This document shows, piece after piece, positions 8,276-14,819 of a DNA stretch of 18,071 bases (positions are counted from its first letter, which is position 1; each line of letters opens with the position of its first letter). The notes below the pieces were generated by a model, which saw nothing but the letters and a program-made list of their open reading frames with translations, was not told where the DNA came from and made no database searches. This DNA is from an uncultured Planctomycetota bacterium (GTDB lineage Bacteria; Planctomycetota; Planctomycetia; Pirellulales; UBA1268), in contig CAJQGO010000191.1 of NCBI GenBank assembly GCA_905477565.1, positions 1 to 18,071 of the forward strand. Reading direction: 5' to 3'. The position numbers were made by a program, and so were the translations under genes.

Positions 8276-8625
8276 GTTCCTATCGGAGCAAGCACTTCAA
8301 CGGCGTTTCCGGCAGGATCAGCAACGTAGCAACTCCGCGTGCCATCTCGATGGGATTGTAGTTCGCCAAAGGCTTTCGCCTGTGGATGGATAAAACCAAT
8401 ATGTGGTGGGTGCTGATCTGGAATAACAAGTGCCAGCCGGGTGTTTCCAAATTCAAGAAGTGCCCAGGTCTCATCCTGATATTCAATATCGCAGCGAAAG
8501 TGTTTTGTATACCAGTCAACTGCTTTTGCGACATTGCTGACAGCAATTGCAACATGATGAATCACATCAAGTGGCGAATTTGGATCTGCAGTAGGTAATT
8601 CACTTGATTCTAAAGGAGTGGCCAT
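8272..8625 (-). CDS. VOC-fold (glyoxalase / methylmalonyl-CoA epimerase-like) protein
   Basis: 117 residues forming one vicinal-oxygen-chelate module pair: VIHHVAIAVSNVAKAVDWYT at the start, a central RLALVIPDQHPPHIGFI and the terminal VADPAGNAVEVLAP. Candidate metal ligands are His24, His75 and Glu110, the positions used in glyoxalase I and methylmalonyl-CoA epimerase. Epimerases are longer and carry extra conserved residues that are not obvious here, so the substrate is open. The N-terminal 18 residues are polar and precede the first strand; no Shine-Dalgarno is seen before the ATG. The stop overlaps the start of the membrane protein gene (ATGA), suggesting a shared pathway. It follows the dehydrogenase gene by 90 bases. 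Confidence 0.85.
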   Translation of the reverse strand: MATPLESSELPTADPNSPLDVIHHVAIAVSNVAKAVDWYTKHFRCDIEYQDETWALLEFGNTRLALVIPDQHPPHIGFIHPQAKAFGELQSHRDGTRSCYVADPAGNAVEVLAPIGT

Positions 8626-8663
8626 TTGATTTTCTTGAGTGCAGGCTATGTCTGGAAACCTTT

Positions 8664-8669
8664 ATTGTA
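8664..8669 (-). promoter_or_regulatory. Candidate -10 element before the VOC gene
   Basis: On the minus strand TACAAT (five of six matches to TATAAT) lies about 40 bases upstream of the VOC start codon, in the 90-base gap after the dehydrogenase gene. There is no good -35 hexamer at 16-18 bases. It might allow separate transcription of the VOC and membrane-protein pair. Confidence 0.2.
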
Positions 8670-8715
8670 CATGTGAAAGAAAGATTCGGGGGAACAGAAC
8701 AGAGCGTATGCCGCG

Positions 8716-9444
8716 TTAGTTCTTGGCCTTCAGATCAGCAAGGCCTCCATCCACTCCCAGAATCTGGCCCGTTACCCACGAATTTTTTGGATCAAGGAAC
8801 CAGCACACCGCACTCGAAACATCTTCTGGTTCACCAATCCGCCCGAGGGGATGCATTGAGACAGAAGCTTTTTCAGCAAGCTCACTTGATAAGAGACCTG
8901 CAGCCAGAGGTGTTCGAACAAGCCCAGGTGCCACGCAATTAAACCGAATCTTCGACCGAGCATACGTGGCAGCTGCTGAACGCGTAAGCCCTATGACACC
9001 CGCTTTTGCTGCCGCAACGGCCTCGTGATTCGCAAGACCGATCCTACCAGCTGCACTCGATAGCAGAACAACTGATCCGCCTGAACTTCGTAGAAGTCGA
9101 CCAGCAGTGCGAACGCAGTGAAACGCAGTCGTTAAATTCGCCGCAATTGTTTCATGCCATTCATCGGAACTCGTGAGATGTCCTGGCTTTAGAAGAATTG
9201 ATCCAACGCAATTGACGATGCCCGTTACTCCTTCGAGATTCTCTGCAGCTTTATCACCACATGCGTCAACAGATGCCGCGTCTGTTGCTTCGAGAGTTTC
9301 CCACTCACAGTTCAACTCCGAAGAGAGTTTCTGAAGACTTTCTGTATTACGGCCCGCGAGAAAAACACTTCCTCCGGAAGCCACAATTTCTCTCGCCACC
9401 GCCGAGCCTATTCCACCGGCGCCAATAATTAGAACTTTCTGCAC
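8716..9444 (-). CDS. SDR-family (short-chain dehydrogenase-like) protein lacking the catalytic tyrosine
   Basis: 242 residues with an SDR Rossmann fold: N-terminal VLIIGAGGIGSAVA (5-18), NCVG (78-81) in place of NNAG, catalytic-type Ser130 in VVLLSSAAGRIG, Lys147, and the C-terminal PLGRIGEPEDV and TGQILGVDGG typical of FabG-like enzymes. The YxxxK motif reads VAAAK: Val143 sits exactly 13 residues after Ser130, where the proton-donating tyrosine should be. The nucleotide loop is GAGGIG rather than the classical TGxxxGIG. I chose GTG at 9444 because GGAG lies eight bases upstream and it gives the normal SDR start; an ATG at 9516 would add 24 residues and overlap the sigma factor gene by 29 bases. 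It may bind cofactor without classical redox chemistry, or use another acid such as His140. Confidence 0.88.
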   Translation of the reverse strand: MQKVLIIGAGGIGSAVAREIVASGGSVFLAGRNTESLQKLSSELNCEWETLEATDAASVDACGDKAAENLEGVTGIVNCVGSILLKPGHLTSSDEWHETIAANLTTAFHCVRTAGRLLRSSGGSVVLLSSAAGRIGLANHEAVAAAKAGVIGLTRSAAATYARSKIRFNCVAPGLVRTPLAAGLLSSELAEKASVSMHPLGRIGEPEDVSSAVCWFLDPKNSWVTGQILGVDGGLADLKAKN

Positions 9445-9452
9445 GTGATGCA

Positions 9453-9456
9453 CTCC
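9453..9456 (-). promoter_or_regulatory. Ribosome binding site deciding the dehydrogenase start
   Basis: GGAG on the minus strand, eight bases before GTG 9444. It supports the short start that removes the overlap with the upstream sigma factor gene. Confidence 0.5.
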
Positions 9457-9487
9457 AACAAGGATTTTTTCAGTTGAAGACTTCAGT

Positions 9488-10528
9488 TTACAGCCAGTCG
9501 CCGATTGTCCGTTCAAGATTTGCTTCTTCGGCCATTGTTCGCAACTTTGCTATCGCACGTGTCTGTATTTGACGGATTCTTTCTTTACAGACTCCCATTT
9601 CTGTTCCGAGTTGCCGAAATGTTTTCGGCTTATCACCATCGAAACCAAATCGGGCCAGCACAATCTGCTGTTCCCGGGACTCAAGGGAATCCAGAAACTT
9701 CGAAAACAGTGTTTTAAGATAACGGACCTGATCAGGAGAACACGATTCATGATCTGATACTTCTTCTGCTCGATCCTTCACGGGCTCATCATCAGAGGCA
9801 AATCGATTACGGTACTGACGTCCCTTATGAGAAATTCGGAAGAAGTGTCTCTGGATAGCGTACGTCGCATACGTACTGAACCGATTTCCCAGAGCAAAAT
9901 TGAACTTCTCAACAGATCGCATCAAGGCAACATTTCCTTCGCTGATAAGTTCATCGAAAGAGTGACTTGGTTCATTAAATTTCTTAGCGATTGAGACAAC
10001 CAAGCGAAGGTTGGATGTTATAAGGATTGCCTTTACCGTCTCCGCCTCCGCAAGAATGCCTTCGATTTGCTTCATCTGCTTCATTGTCGCTCGTTTTGGA
10101 TCAAGACGGCTCCGTTTTTGAAGTGCCTGGAATTTCAACCAATTCATTCTTCGGAAATAGAATTGCTCTTCATCTTTCGACAGGAGCCGCGTTTGATACA
10201 AGCTGGCCAAGTATGGTGAAAGGGAACGACCCGCAGCAGACTTTTTATCTGAAGAGAAGCCTTCTAATGGAATTTTTGCGTCTGCTGGTGGTGAATTGGC
10301 GAGTAACTCTGCATCCTTTTCAAGGAAGACATCTCCTCCGATGTACTCAATATCCCTGTCAAAAAGAGCCACCCTTTTTTTGGAAAGAATAGTTTTTCTT
10401 CGTTTCTCAGAGGGTGAAAGGCCTATGATCTTTTTTGGATCACTCGATCTCGAGGAAATTCTCGAACTTCTCTGAGATAGTTTTGAAGAGTTTGGGATTT
10501 GACGATTTGGATCGGCGAGGGCAATCAC
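9488..10528 (-). CDS. Sigma-70-family RNA polymerase sigma factor, region 3 largely missing
   Basis: A sigma factor directing RNA polymerase to promoters. Numbered from the GTG at 10528 (346 residues): a basic, Ser-rich, probably disordered N-terminus (1-100); region 1.2-like SLSPYLASLYQTRLLSKDEE (about 102-121); region 2 with NLRLVVSIAKKF, DELISEGNVALMRSVEKF and RFSTYATYAIQRHFFR (about 173-231); a short acidic linker; and region 4 with the helix-turn-helix segment TFRQLGTEMGVCKERIRQIQ (about 303-322). Only about 50 residues separate regions 2 and 4, so region 3 is almost absent although 1.2 is kept. The usual STYATWWIRQ is STYATYAIQR. The open frame extends to a TTG at 10555; GTG 10528 has AAAGGA seven bases upstream and is preferred. 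It is divergent from the photolyase gene. Confidence 0.9.
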   Translation of the reverse strand: MIALADPNRQIPNSSKLSQRSSRISSRSSDPKKIIGLSPSEKRRKTILSKKRVALFDRDIEYIGGDVFLEKDAELLANSPPADAKIPLEGFSSDKKSAAGRSLSPYLASLYQTRLLSKDEEQFYFRRMNWLKFQALQKRSRLDPKRATMKQMKQIEGILAEAETVKAILITSNLRLVVSIAKKFNEPSHSFDELISEGNVALMRSVEKFNFALGNRFSTYATYAIQRHFFRISHKGRQYRNRFASDDEPVKDRAEEVSDHESCSPDQVRYLKTLFSKFLDSLESREQQIVLARFGFDGDKPKTFRQLGTEMGVCKERIRQIQTRAIAKLRTMAEEANLERTIGDWL

Positions 10529-10535
10529 AGTTAGT

Positions 10536-10541
10536 TCCTTT
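10536..10541 (-). promoter_or_regulatory. Ribosome binding site deciding the sigma factor start
   Basis: AAAGGA on the minus strand lies seven bases before GTG 10528. Neither the TTG at 10555 nor the GTG at 10546 has a comparable site. Confidence 0.45.
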
Positions 10542-10626
10542 CTCACAAGTCCCAAGCGGGACTGTCGGCATTACGAAACCTGCTATCGTTTAAAACCGCA
10601 CAATCCACGAATTACTAACCGATGTT

Positions 10627-10655
10627 TTGGAAAATGCGTAAAAAGAGGCGTTAAT
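10627..10655 (+). promoter_or_regulatory. Candidate promoter for the photolyase gene
   Basis: TTGGAA (10627-10632), a 17-base spacer and GTTAAT (10650-10655), each with four of six consensus matches, lie about 70 bases before the photolyase ATG in the divergent region shared with the sigma factor. Motif matching only. Confidence 0.22.
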
Positions 10656-10722
10656 TTGTTAGAAACTGCTTCTCTCAAGCACTTTTGCTCGACGTTTTCT
10701 CTCTTCCAAAGGTCACCACCCC

Positions 10723-12273
10723 ATGTGTCGAAATCTTGTTCTTGTTCTTGGTGATCAGCTCGATCAATCAAGTGCCGTGTTTGATGACTTTGATACGAGT
10801 AAAGACGTCATTTGGATGGCGGAAGTGGCTGAAGAATCGACGCATGTCTGGACACATAAAGCTCGGATTGTTCTTTTCCTTTCTGCAATGAGGCATTTCC
10901 GGGACCACCTGATAGACGATGGATTCACGGTCGATTACCGGGAAATAGGTGAAAAAAAGAAGTCTCAAGAACCGATGTCGCTTGCTGCGGCACTCAAAGC
11001 GAGCCTGAGTCAATTCAAAAAAAAAGGAACAAAACCAGAACGCTTAATTTGTGTCGAGCCGGGTGAGTGGCGAGTTCGAGCGGCATTGGAAGAGGCTGCA
11101 AAAAATGCTGGCATCCCATTAGAGATACGTCCTGATCGTCACTTCTTTACCACAGTTGATGATTTTTCTGAACATGCCGCAGGGCGAAAGCAGCTACGGC
11201 TCGAATTTTTTTATCGTCCACTGCGTGAGCGCTTCAACGTTTTAATGGATAACGGTGAACCTGCAGGTGGACAGTGGAATTACGACGCAGATAATCGTGG
11301 AAGTTTTGGGAAATCTGGACCAGAAAAACTACGATCACCAAAACGATTCAAACCAGATGCGTTAACACGTACAGTTATCGATCTTGTATCAAAGCGATTT
11401 CAAAAACATCCCGGTTCACTTGAACAATTTGATTGGCCTGTCACAAAAAAAGATGCACGTGCCGCACTTCGAGATTTTATCACCTATCGATTGTCAAATT
11501 TTGGAGTCTATCAAGATGCAATATGGACGGGTGAACCATGGCTCTATCACTCGCGTCTCTCAGTCGCTCTGAACCTGAAACTTCTTGACCCCCGTGATGT
11601 TATTGCTGCTGCTGAAAATGCATACCGCGAAGGGTCTGCTCCTTTGGCAGCCACCGAGGGATTCATACGACAGATTCTCGGCTGGCGAGAATATGTTCGT
11701 GGGATCTATTGGCGATTCATGCCGGAATATGCACAACGAAATGCACTCGGAGCAGATCAGCCATTGCCAGGCTTTTATTGGACCGGTGAGACAGACATGA
11801 ATTGTTTGAAAGATGCACTTGGGCAAACGCTCGAATATGGATACGCACATCACATTCAACGTCTCATGGTCACCGGTCTATTTGCAATGATGTATGGCGT
11901 CAAACCAGAAGACATCCATAAATGGTATCTCGCTGTCTATGTTGATGCGGTCGAATGGGTGGAGCTACCAAATACGATTGGTATGAGTCAGTTTGCTGAC
12001 GGTGGTGTTATGGCATCAAAACCTTACTGTGCAACAGGGGCTTATATTGATCGGATGAGTAATGCATGTAAGACATGCCGGTATAAACCAAAAGTCGCCC
12101 ATGGCCCTGACGCCTGTCCCTTCACAACACTTTACTGGGATTTTCTTGCTCGACACGAGAAGCTCTTGAAAAAGAATCCGCGGATGTCAATGCAGTTGCG
12201 GAATCTTGGACGCAAGGACCCAGGTGAACTCAAAAAGATTCGGCGTCAGGCGGAAACGTTGAGAACTTCCTAA
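10723..12273 (+). CDS. Iron-sulfur photolyase (FeS-BCP / bacterial (6-4) photolyase family)
   Basis: Light-driven DNA repair flavoprotein, most like the PhrB-type photolyases that reverse UV (6-4) photoproducts and bind FAD plus a [4Fe-4S] cluster. The 516 residues begin with LVLVLGDQLDQ, the antenna-domain start of the photolyase-related family. The candidate cluster ligands are Cys361, Cys449, Cys452 and Cys465; their spacing (88, 3, 13) equals that which I recall for Agrobacterium PhrB (350, 438, 441, 454). With the same offset of 11, His376-His377 (YAHHIQR) match its catalytic histidines, and Trp353, Trp401 and Tyr402 match its electron-transfer residues. An extra Cys436 lies in PYCATG. 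The gene stands alone on the plus strand, divergent from the sigma factor and convergent with a small secreted-protein gene. An uninterrupted run of nine A (11017-11025) lies in the frame. Confidence 0.95.
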   Translation: MCRNLVLVLGDQLDQSSAVFDDFDTSKDVIWMAEVAEESTHVWTHKARIVLFLSAMRHFRDHLIDDGFTVDYREIGEKKKSQEPMSLAAALKASLSQFKKKGTKPERLICVEPGEWRVRAALEEAAKNAGIPLEIRPDRHFFTTVDDFSEHAAGRKQLRLEFFYRPLRERFNVLMDNGEPAGGQWNYDADNRGSFGKSGPEKLRSPKRFKPDALTRTVIDLVSKRFQKHPGSLEQFDWPVTKKDARAALRDFITYRLSNFGVYQDAIWTGEPWLYHSRLSVALNLKLLDPRDVIAAAENAYREGSAPLAATEGFIRQILGWREYVRGIYWRFMPEYAQRNALGADQPLPGFYWTGETDMNCLKDALGQTLEYGYAHHIQRLMVTGLFAMMYGVKPEDIHKWYLAVYVDAVEWVELPNTIGMSQFADGGVMASKPYCATGAYIDRMSNACKTCRYKPKVAHGPDACPFTTLYWDFLARHEKLLKKNPRMSMQLRNLGRKDPGELKKIRRQAETLRTS

Positions 12274-12288
12274 GTCGGCTTTTATCCC

Positions 12289-12306
12289 ACTGGACTATTT
12301 TCCAGT
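12289..12306. terminator. Small hairpin between convergent genes
   Basis: ACTGGA (12289-12294), a six-base loop and TCCAGT (12301-12306) form a perfect six-pair stem between the photolyase gene and the convergent small-protein gene, overlapping the last codons of the latter. No T-tract follows on either strand, so it is at best a weak terminator. Confidence 0.22.
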
Positions 12307-12708
12307 CTTGTCTGACTCTGTTACTTTCCAAACTATTTGCTTGTCTACGGCAAAGGCTTGGAAGTGCTGACGAAGATCACGTGTTCTGCCACGCGTGTAT
12401 TGAAAGGTCACCACTTCATCATGGATGGTACTGACTAATACATCTTGCCCTGATCCTGCCCACTGAAACAGGAGGACTCTGTGCGTCTCAAAGCTGATTT
12501 GCTTTTCAACACTTTCTGCTTGTTGCGGGCCCAGCAGTTTCGCAACCTCCTCCTTAGAGTCTGCTGAATATGGGACGAGCACATTCCCACGTATTTTTAT
12601 TGCAAGTGGACCTTTCACTTCGAGAGGCTGGACCTGCTTGTCTCCGGATGCAAGAACCAGTGAGGAGATCATCACACCGAAACCGATCACTCCATTCTGG
12701 ATTCCCAT
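12295..12708 (-). CDS. Small secreted protein, function unknown
   Basis: 137 residues from the ATG at 12708. The N-terminus MGIQNGVIGFGVMISSLVLA reads as a signal peptide with cleavage near LASG, followed by a beta-rich domain (ISFETHRVLLFQWAGSGQDV, EVVTFQYTRGRTRD). I do not recognise a named family; the middle contains a VLFQWAGSG-type strand and a later HFQAFAVDKQIVWKV segment. The frame extends 23 residues further to 12777, but GGAG lies nine bases before 12708 and the signal peptide starts there, so the short form is preferred. It comes last after pilT and the intradiol dioxygenase on the minus strand, about 90 bases after the dioxygenase, and may share its transcript. Confidence 0.7.
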   Translation of the reverse strand: MGIQNGVIGFGVMISSLVLASGDKQVQPLEVKGPLAIKIRGNVLVPYSADSKEEVAKLLGPQQAESVEKQISFETHRVLLFQWAGSGQDVLVSTIHDEVVTFQYTRGRTRDLRQHFQAFAVDKQIVWKVTESDKTGK

Positions 12709-12717
12709 ACCATCATT

Positions 12718-12721
12718 CTCC
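12718..12721 (-). promoter_or_regulatory. Ribosome binding site deciding the small secreted protein start
   Basis: GGAG on the minus strand, nine bases before ATG 12708. It supports a start directly at the signal peptide. Confidence 0.45.
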
Positions 12722-12797
12722 AACGTCTCTTTTTTGCATGATGATTCCCGCGACATAGGAGCCACTTGATACCACATGGATACTTTGACGCGTCTGT

Positions 12798-13439
12798 CTA
12801 TGCCCTTTCAAGAACAATGCGATAGTGAAAGTCACTGTCCCGCTCTCGGAGGACTTCTGCAATCATCAATTTCTGTTCTGCATCTGTTTTACGCTGAAGC
12901 AGTCGATCTGTTTCATTGAGCGGGTGACCCGGGAAATACATCTGTGTTATCAGTTCAACAAAGCCTCGCTTCATCACCTTGAAATGGATATGAGGCGGGC
13001 GTTCCCAGCCAGGACCGGCAGGATAGCTACCAGGCATGACCGTGTGGAAACGAAAACCACCTGCCGTGCCACTCGGCACGATAGCCCATCCTTGAAAATT
13101 CTGATCACGTGGAGCAGGGTTTGGATCATGCGGGTGGTTGTAACGACCTTCGGCATTTGCCTGCCAGATTTCAACCATTGCATCTTCCACTGGATTCCCT
13201 GCGGAATCATAAACCTCTCCCGTAATCCATATATCTTTTCCTTTCGCAGGACCTCGACGTCCCGTGACGTGAGTCAGGTCAAAATCTTTGTCTTTTTGTG
13301 GCATGACTGGATAAAAAGGTCCTTCAATTTCATGAGGAGTCGTTCGATCCTCTGCCACTGCATGAGATGGATACAACCAACTGGTGAATCCACCCAAAAA
13401 ACCACTCGCTATGAATTGGCGTCTTTTATGATTCTTCAT
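12798..13439 (-). CDS. Tat-exported intradiol dioxygenase (protocatechuate 3,4-dioxygenase beta-like)
   Basis: 213 residues. The start MKNHKRRQFIASGFLGG carries a twin-arginine motif (Arg6-Arg7, RRQFI) followed by a hydrophobic stretch and SHAVAED, so export in folded form is likely. The mature part follows the intradiol dioxygenase pattern: TPHEIEGPFYP, WITGEVYDSAGNPVEDAMVE, IWQANAEGRYNHP, a FRFHTVMPGSYP block, RPPHIHFKV and LITQMYFPGHPLN. The expected non-haem Fe(III) ligands are Tyr100, Tyr139, His150 and His152, all present. Family members cleave catechol-type rings between the two hydroxyls; the substrate here is unknown, and there is no partner alpha-subunit or ring-degradation operon nearby. 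AGGAAGGAAG seven bases upstream supports ATG 13439 over an open frame reaching 13484. It follows pilT by 54 bases. Confidence 0.9.
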   Translation of the reverse strand: MKNHKRRQFIASGFLGGFTSWLYPSHAVAEDRTTPHEIEGPFYPVMPQKDKDFDLTHVTGRRGPAKGKDIWITGEVYDSAGNPVEDAMVEIWQANAEGRYNHPHDPNPAPRDQNFQGWAIVPSGTAGGFRFHTVMPGSYPAGPGWERPPHIHFKVMKRGFVELITQMYFPGHPLNETDRLLQRKTDAEQKLMIAEVLRERDSDFHYRIVLERA

Positions 13440-13446
13440 ATGACCA

Positions 13447-13456
13447 CTTCCTTCCT
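13447..13456 (-). promoter_or_regulatory. Ribosome binding site deciding the dioxygenase start
   Basis: AGGAAGGAAG on the minus strand, seven bases before ATG 13439. It places the start exactly at the Tat signal. Confidence 0.55.
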
Positions 13457-13493
13457 GAGCTGTTGTGTAAATCTGTGACGGCACATCGACCTT

Positions 13494-14588
13494 CTACGCT
13501 TGCTGTGGATTTTCTTTTATAAATGTTTCCGCGCGTAATACGTCTGGCGCATGGGCTCGTAACACGTCAGCAGAAATGACTTCTTTTGCATAAAGGTCGA
13601 TAAAAGACTGGGTAAGAGTCACCATGCCTTCTCGCCGCTGAGTTTGCATGATTGAGTCCAACTGAAAGCTTTTATGTTCGCGAATTAGATTACGAGCAGC
13701 ATTATTCAATCGCAGTATTTCAAATGCTGCAGCACTGCCTTGATTTTTTTTACCGACAAGAGACTGCGCGATAAAGCTATTTGAGACATTTGCAATTTGT
13801 GAACGAACTTGATCCTGCTCATCTTCTGGAAACGTGGAAATGATTCGCTCTGGAATGTCTGCGACACTAGCCGAGTGCACCGTTGCAAATACGAGGTGCC
13901 CAGTTTCGGCAGCCTGCATAGCCGCCTGGATCGTTTCTTTGTCTCGCATTTCTCCAACAAGAATTACATCGGGGTCTTGCCGTAGTGCCGTCCGCAAGCC
14001 ATCTGAGAACGTGTCGAAATGAGCATTTTTTTCACGGTGTGTAAAAACTGAGCGGTGTGGTGTGTGGACAAACTCAATCGGATCTTCGAGTGTCAGAATA
14101 TGCTTTTGTTGATTCTGATTGATGTAATCAATCATTGCAGCAATGGTTGTCGACTTCCCGCTACCAGTCACACCTGAAACGATAACCATACCAGTATTCT
14201 CGAGAGCGATTTTTTCGAAAATCTCAGGCATTCCAAATCCTTTGATTGTTGGAATATCCTCAGGAACAATTCGACAGACCACCTTAAAACCTTCAAGACA
14301 CTTCGCAAAACTTGCGCGAAGACGGCAGGCTTTTGTGGTCCCAATTCCTTTTACCTGGTAGCCGCGATCAACAGCCCCATGCTCATCGAGTTGTCTCGAG
14401 GAACGATCATCGAGCAGGAGACTCTTTAGATCTTCGATCTGCTGGGATGAAACCTTTGGCAAGTTAATCTGTCGAATAGCACCATCAATTCGAAATTGGG
14501 GTTCATCACCAGTCTGAAAATGTATATCAGAGGCACGGTGATGAATTGCCTTCTGAACAAATTCATCGAGATCAAAAATTTTTGACAT
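13494..14588 (-). CDS. pilT: Type IV pilus retraction ATPase PilT
   Basis: Hexameric cytoplasmic ATPase that depolymerises type IV pili for twitching motility and DNA uptake. The 364 residues show the N-terminal PAS-like domain with the family signature HHRASDIHFQTGDEPQFRI, then the RecA-like core: Walker A GVTGSGKST (139-147), Asp box ILTLEDPIEFVH (164-175), Walker B DVILVGEMRD (207-216), His box TGHLVFATVHS (229-239), and the PilT-type C-terminal element AARNLIREHK (298-307 region), close to the AIRNLIRE signature. The Asp box, His box and retraction-type tail separate it from PilB assembly ATPases. GGAG lies eight bases before the ATG. No other pilus gene is adjacent; lone pilT copies are usual. 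Transcription probably continues into the dioxygenase gene. Confidence 0.95.
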   Translation of the reverse strand: MSKIFDLDEFVQKAIHHRASDIHFQTGDEPQFRIDGAIRQINLPKVSSQQIEDLKSLLLDDRSSRQLDEHGAVDRGYQVKGIGTTKACRLRASFAKCLEGFKVVCRIVPEDIPTIKGFGMPEIFEKIALENTGMVIVSGVTGSGKSTTIAAMIDYINQNQQKHILTLEDPIEFVHTPHRSVFTHREKNAHFDTFSDGLRTALRQDPDVILVGEMRDKETIQAAMQAAETGHLVFATVHSASVADIPERIISTFPEDEQDQVRSQIANVSNSFIAQSLVGKKNQGSAAAFEILRLNNAARNLIREHKSFQLDSIMQTQRREGMVTLTQSFIDLYAKEVISADVLRAHAPDVLRAETFIKENPQQA

Positions 14589-14819
14589 GCTTCCAACTCC
14601 AAACTCTGAATACTTTTTCTACAAGACTCTACTGCTACTTCCGCATCGTGTTACTGAAAACAATGTATACGAGAACGCAACAGGGTGATGTTCCAAAGGC
14701 TCAAATTCTCGATTGCGGCCGCAAGCACGTACTTTCTTTGCAGATGTTCCGGAATTGCACGCCATTGACAGGCTCGCTAAGGTCTCACTCACATTCCATG
14801 ACCCACCTGTGGTTTCACC
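14589..14819. other. Divergent gap between pilT and the barrel protein gene
   Basis: 231 bases with no convincing gene. A TTGACA hexamer occurs at 14764-14769 on the plus strand but no good -10 follows at 16-18 bases. Its 3' end contains an ATG (14798) opening a frame that reads like a signal peptide, discussed with the barrel protein. Confidence 0.4.

Noticed and set aside
10583..10771. 62-codon minus-strand frame in the sigma/photolyase gap
   Set aside because: It overlaps the start of the photolyase gene, has no motif and no convincing ribosome binding site.
12825..13478. Long open frame on the plus strand opposite the intradiol dioxygenase
   Set aside because: It is rich in Cys, His, Arg and Ser without domain pattern, while the minus strand shows a complete dioxygenase with all iron ligands.
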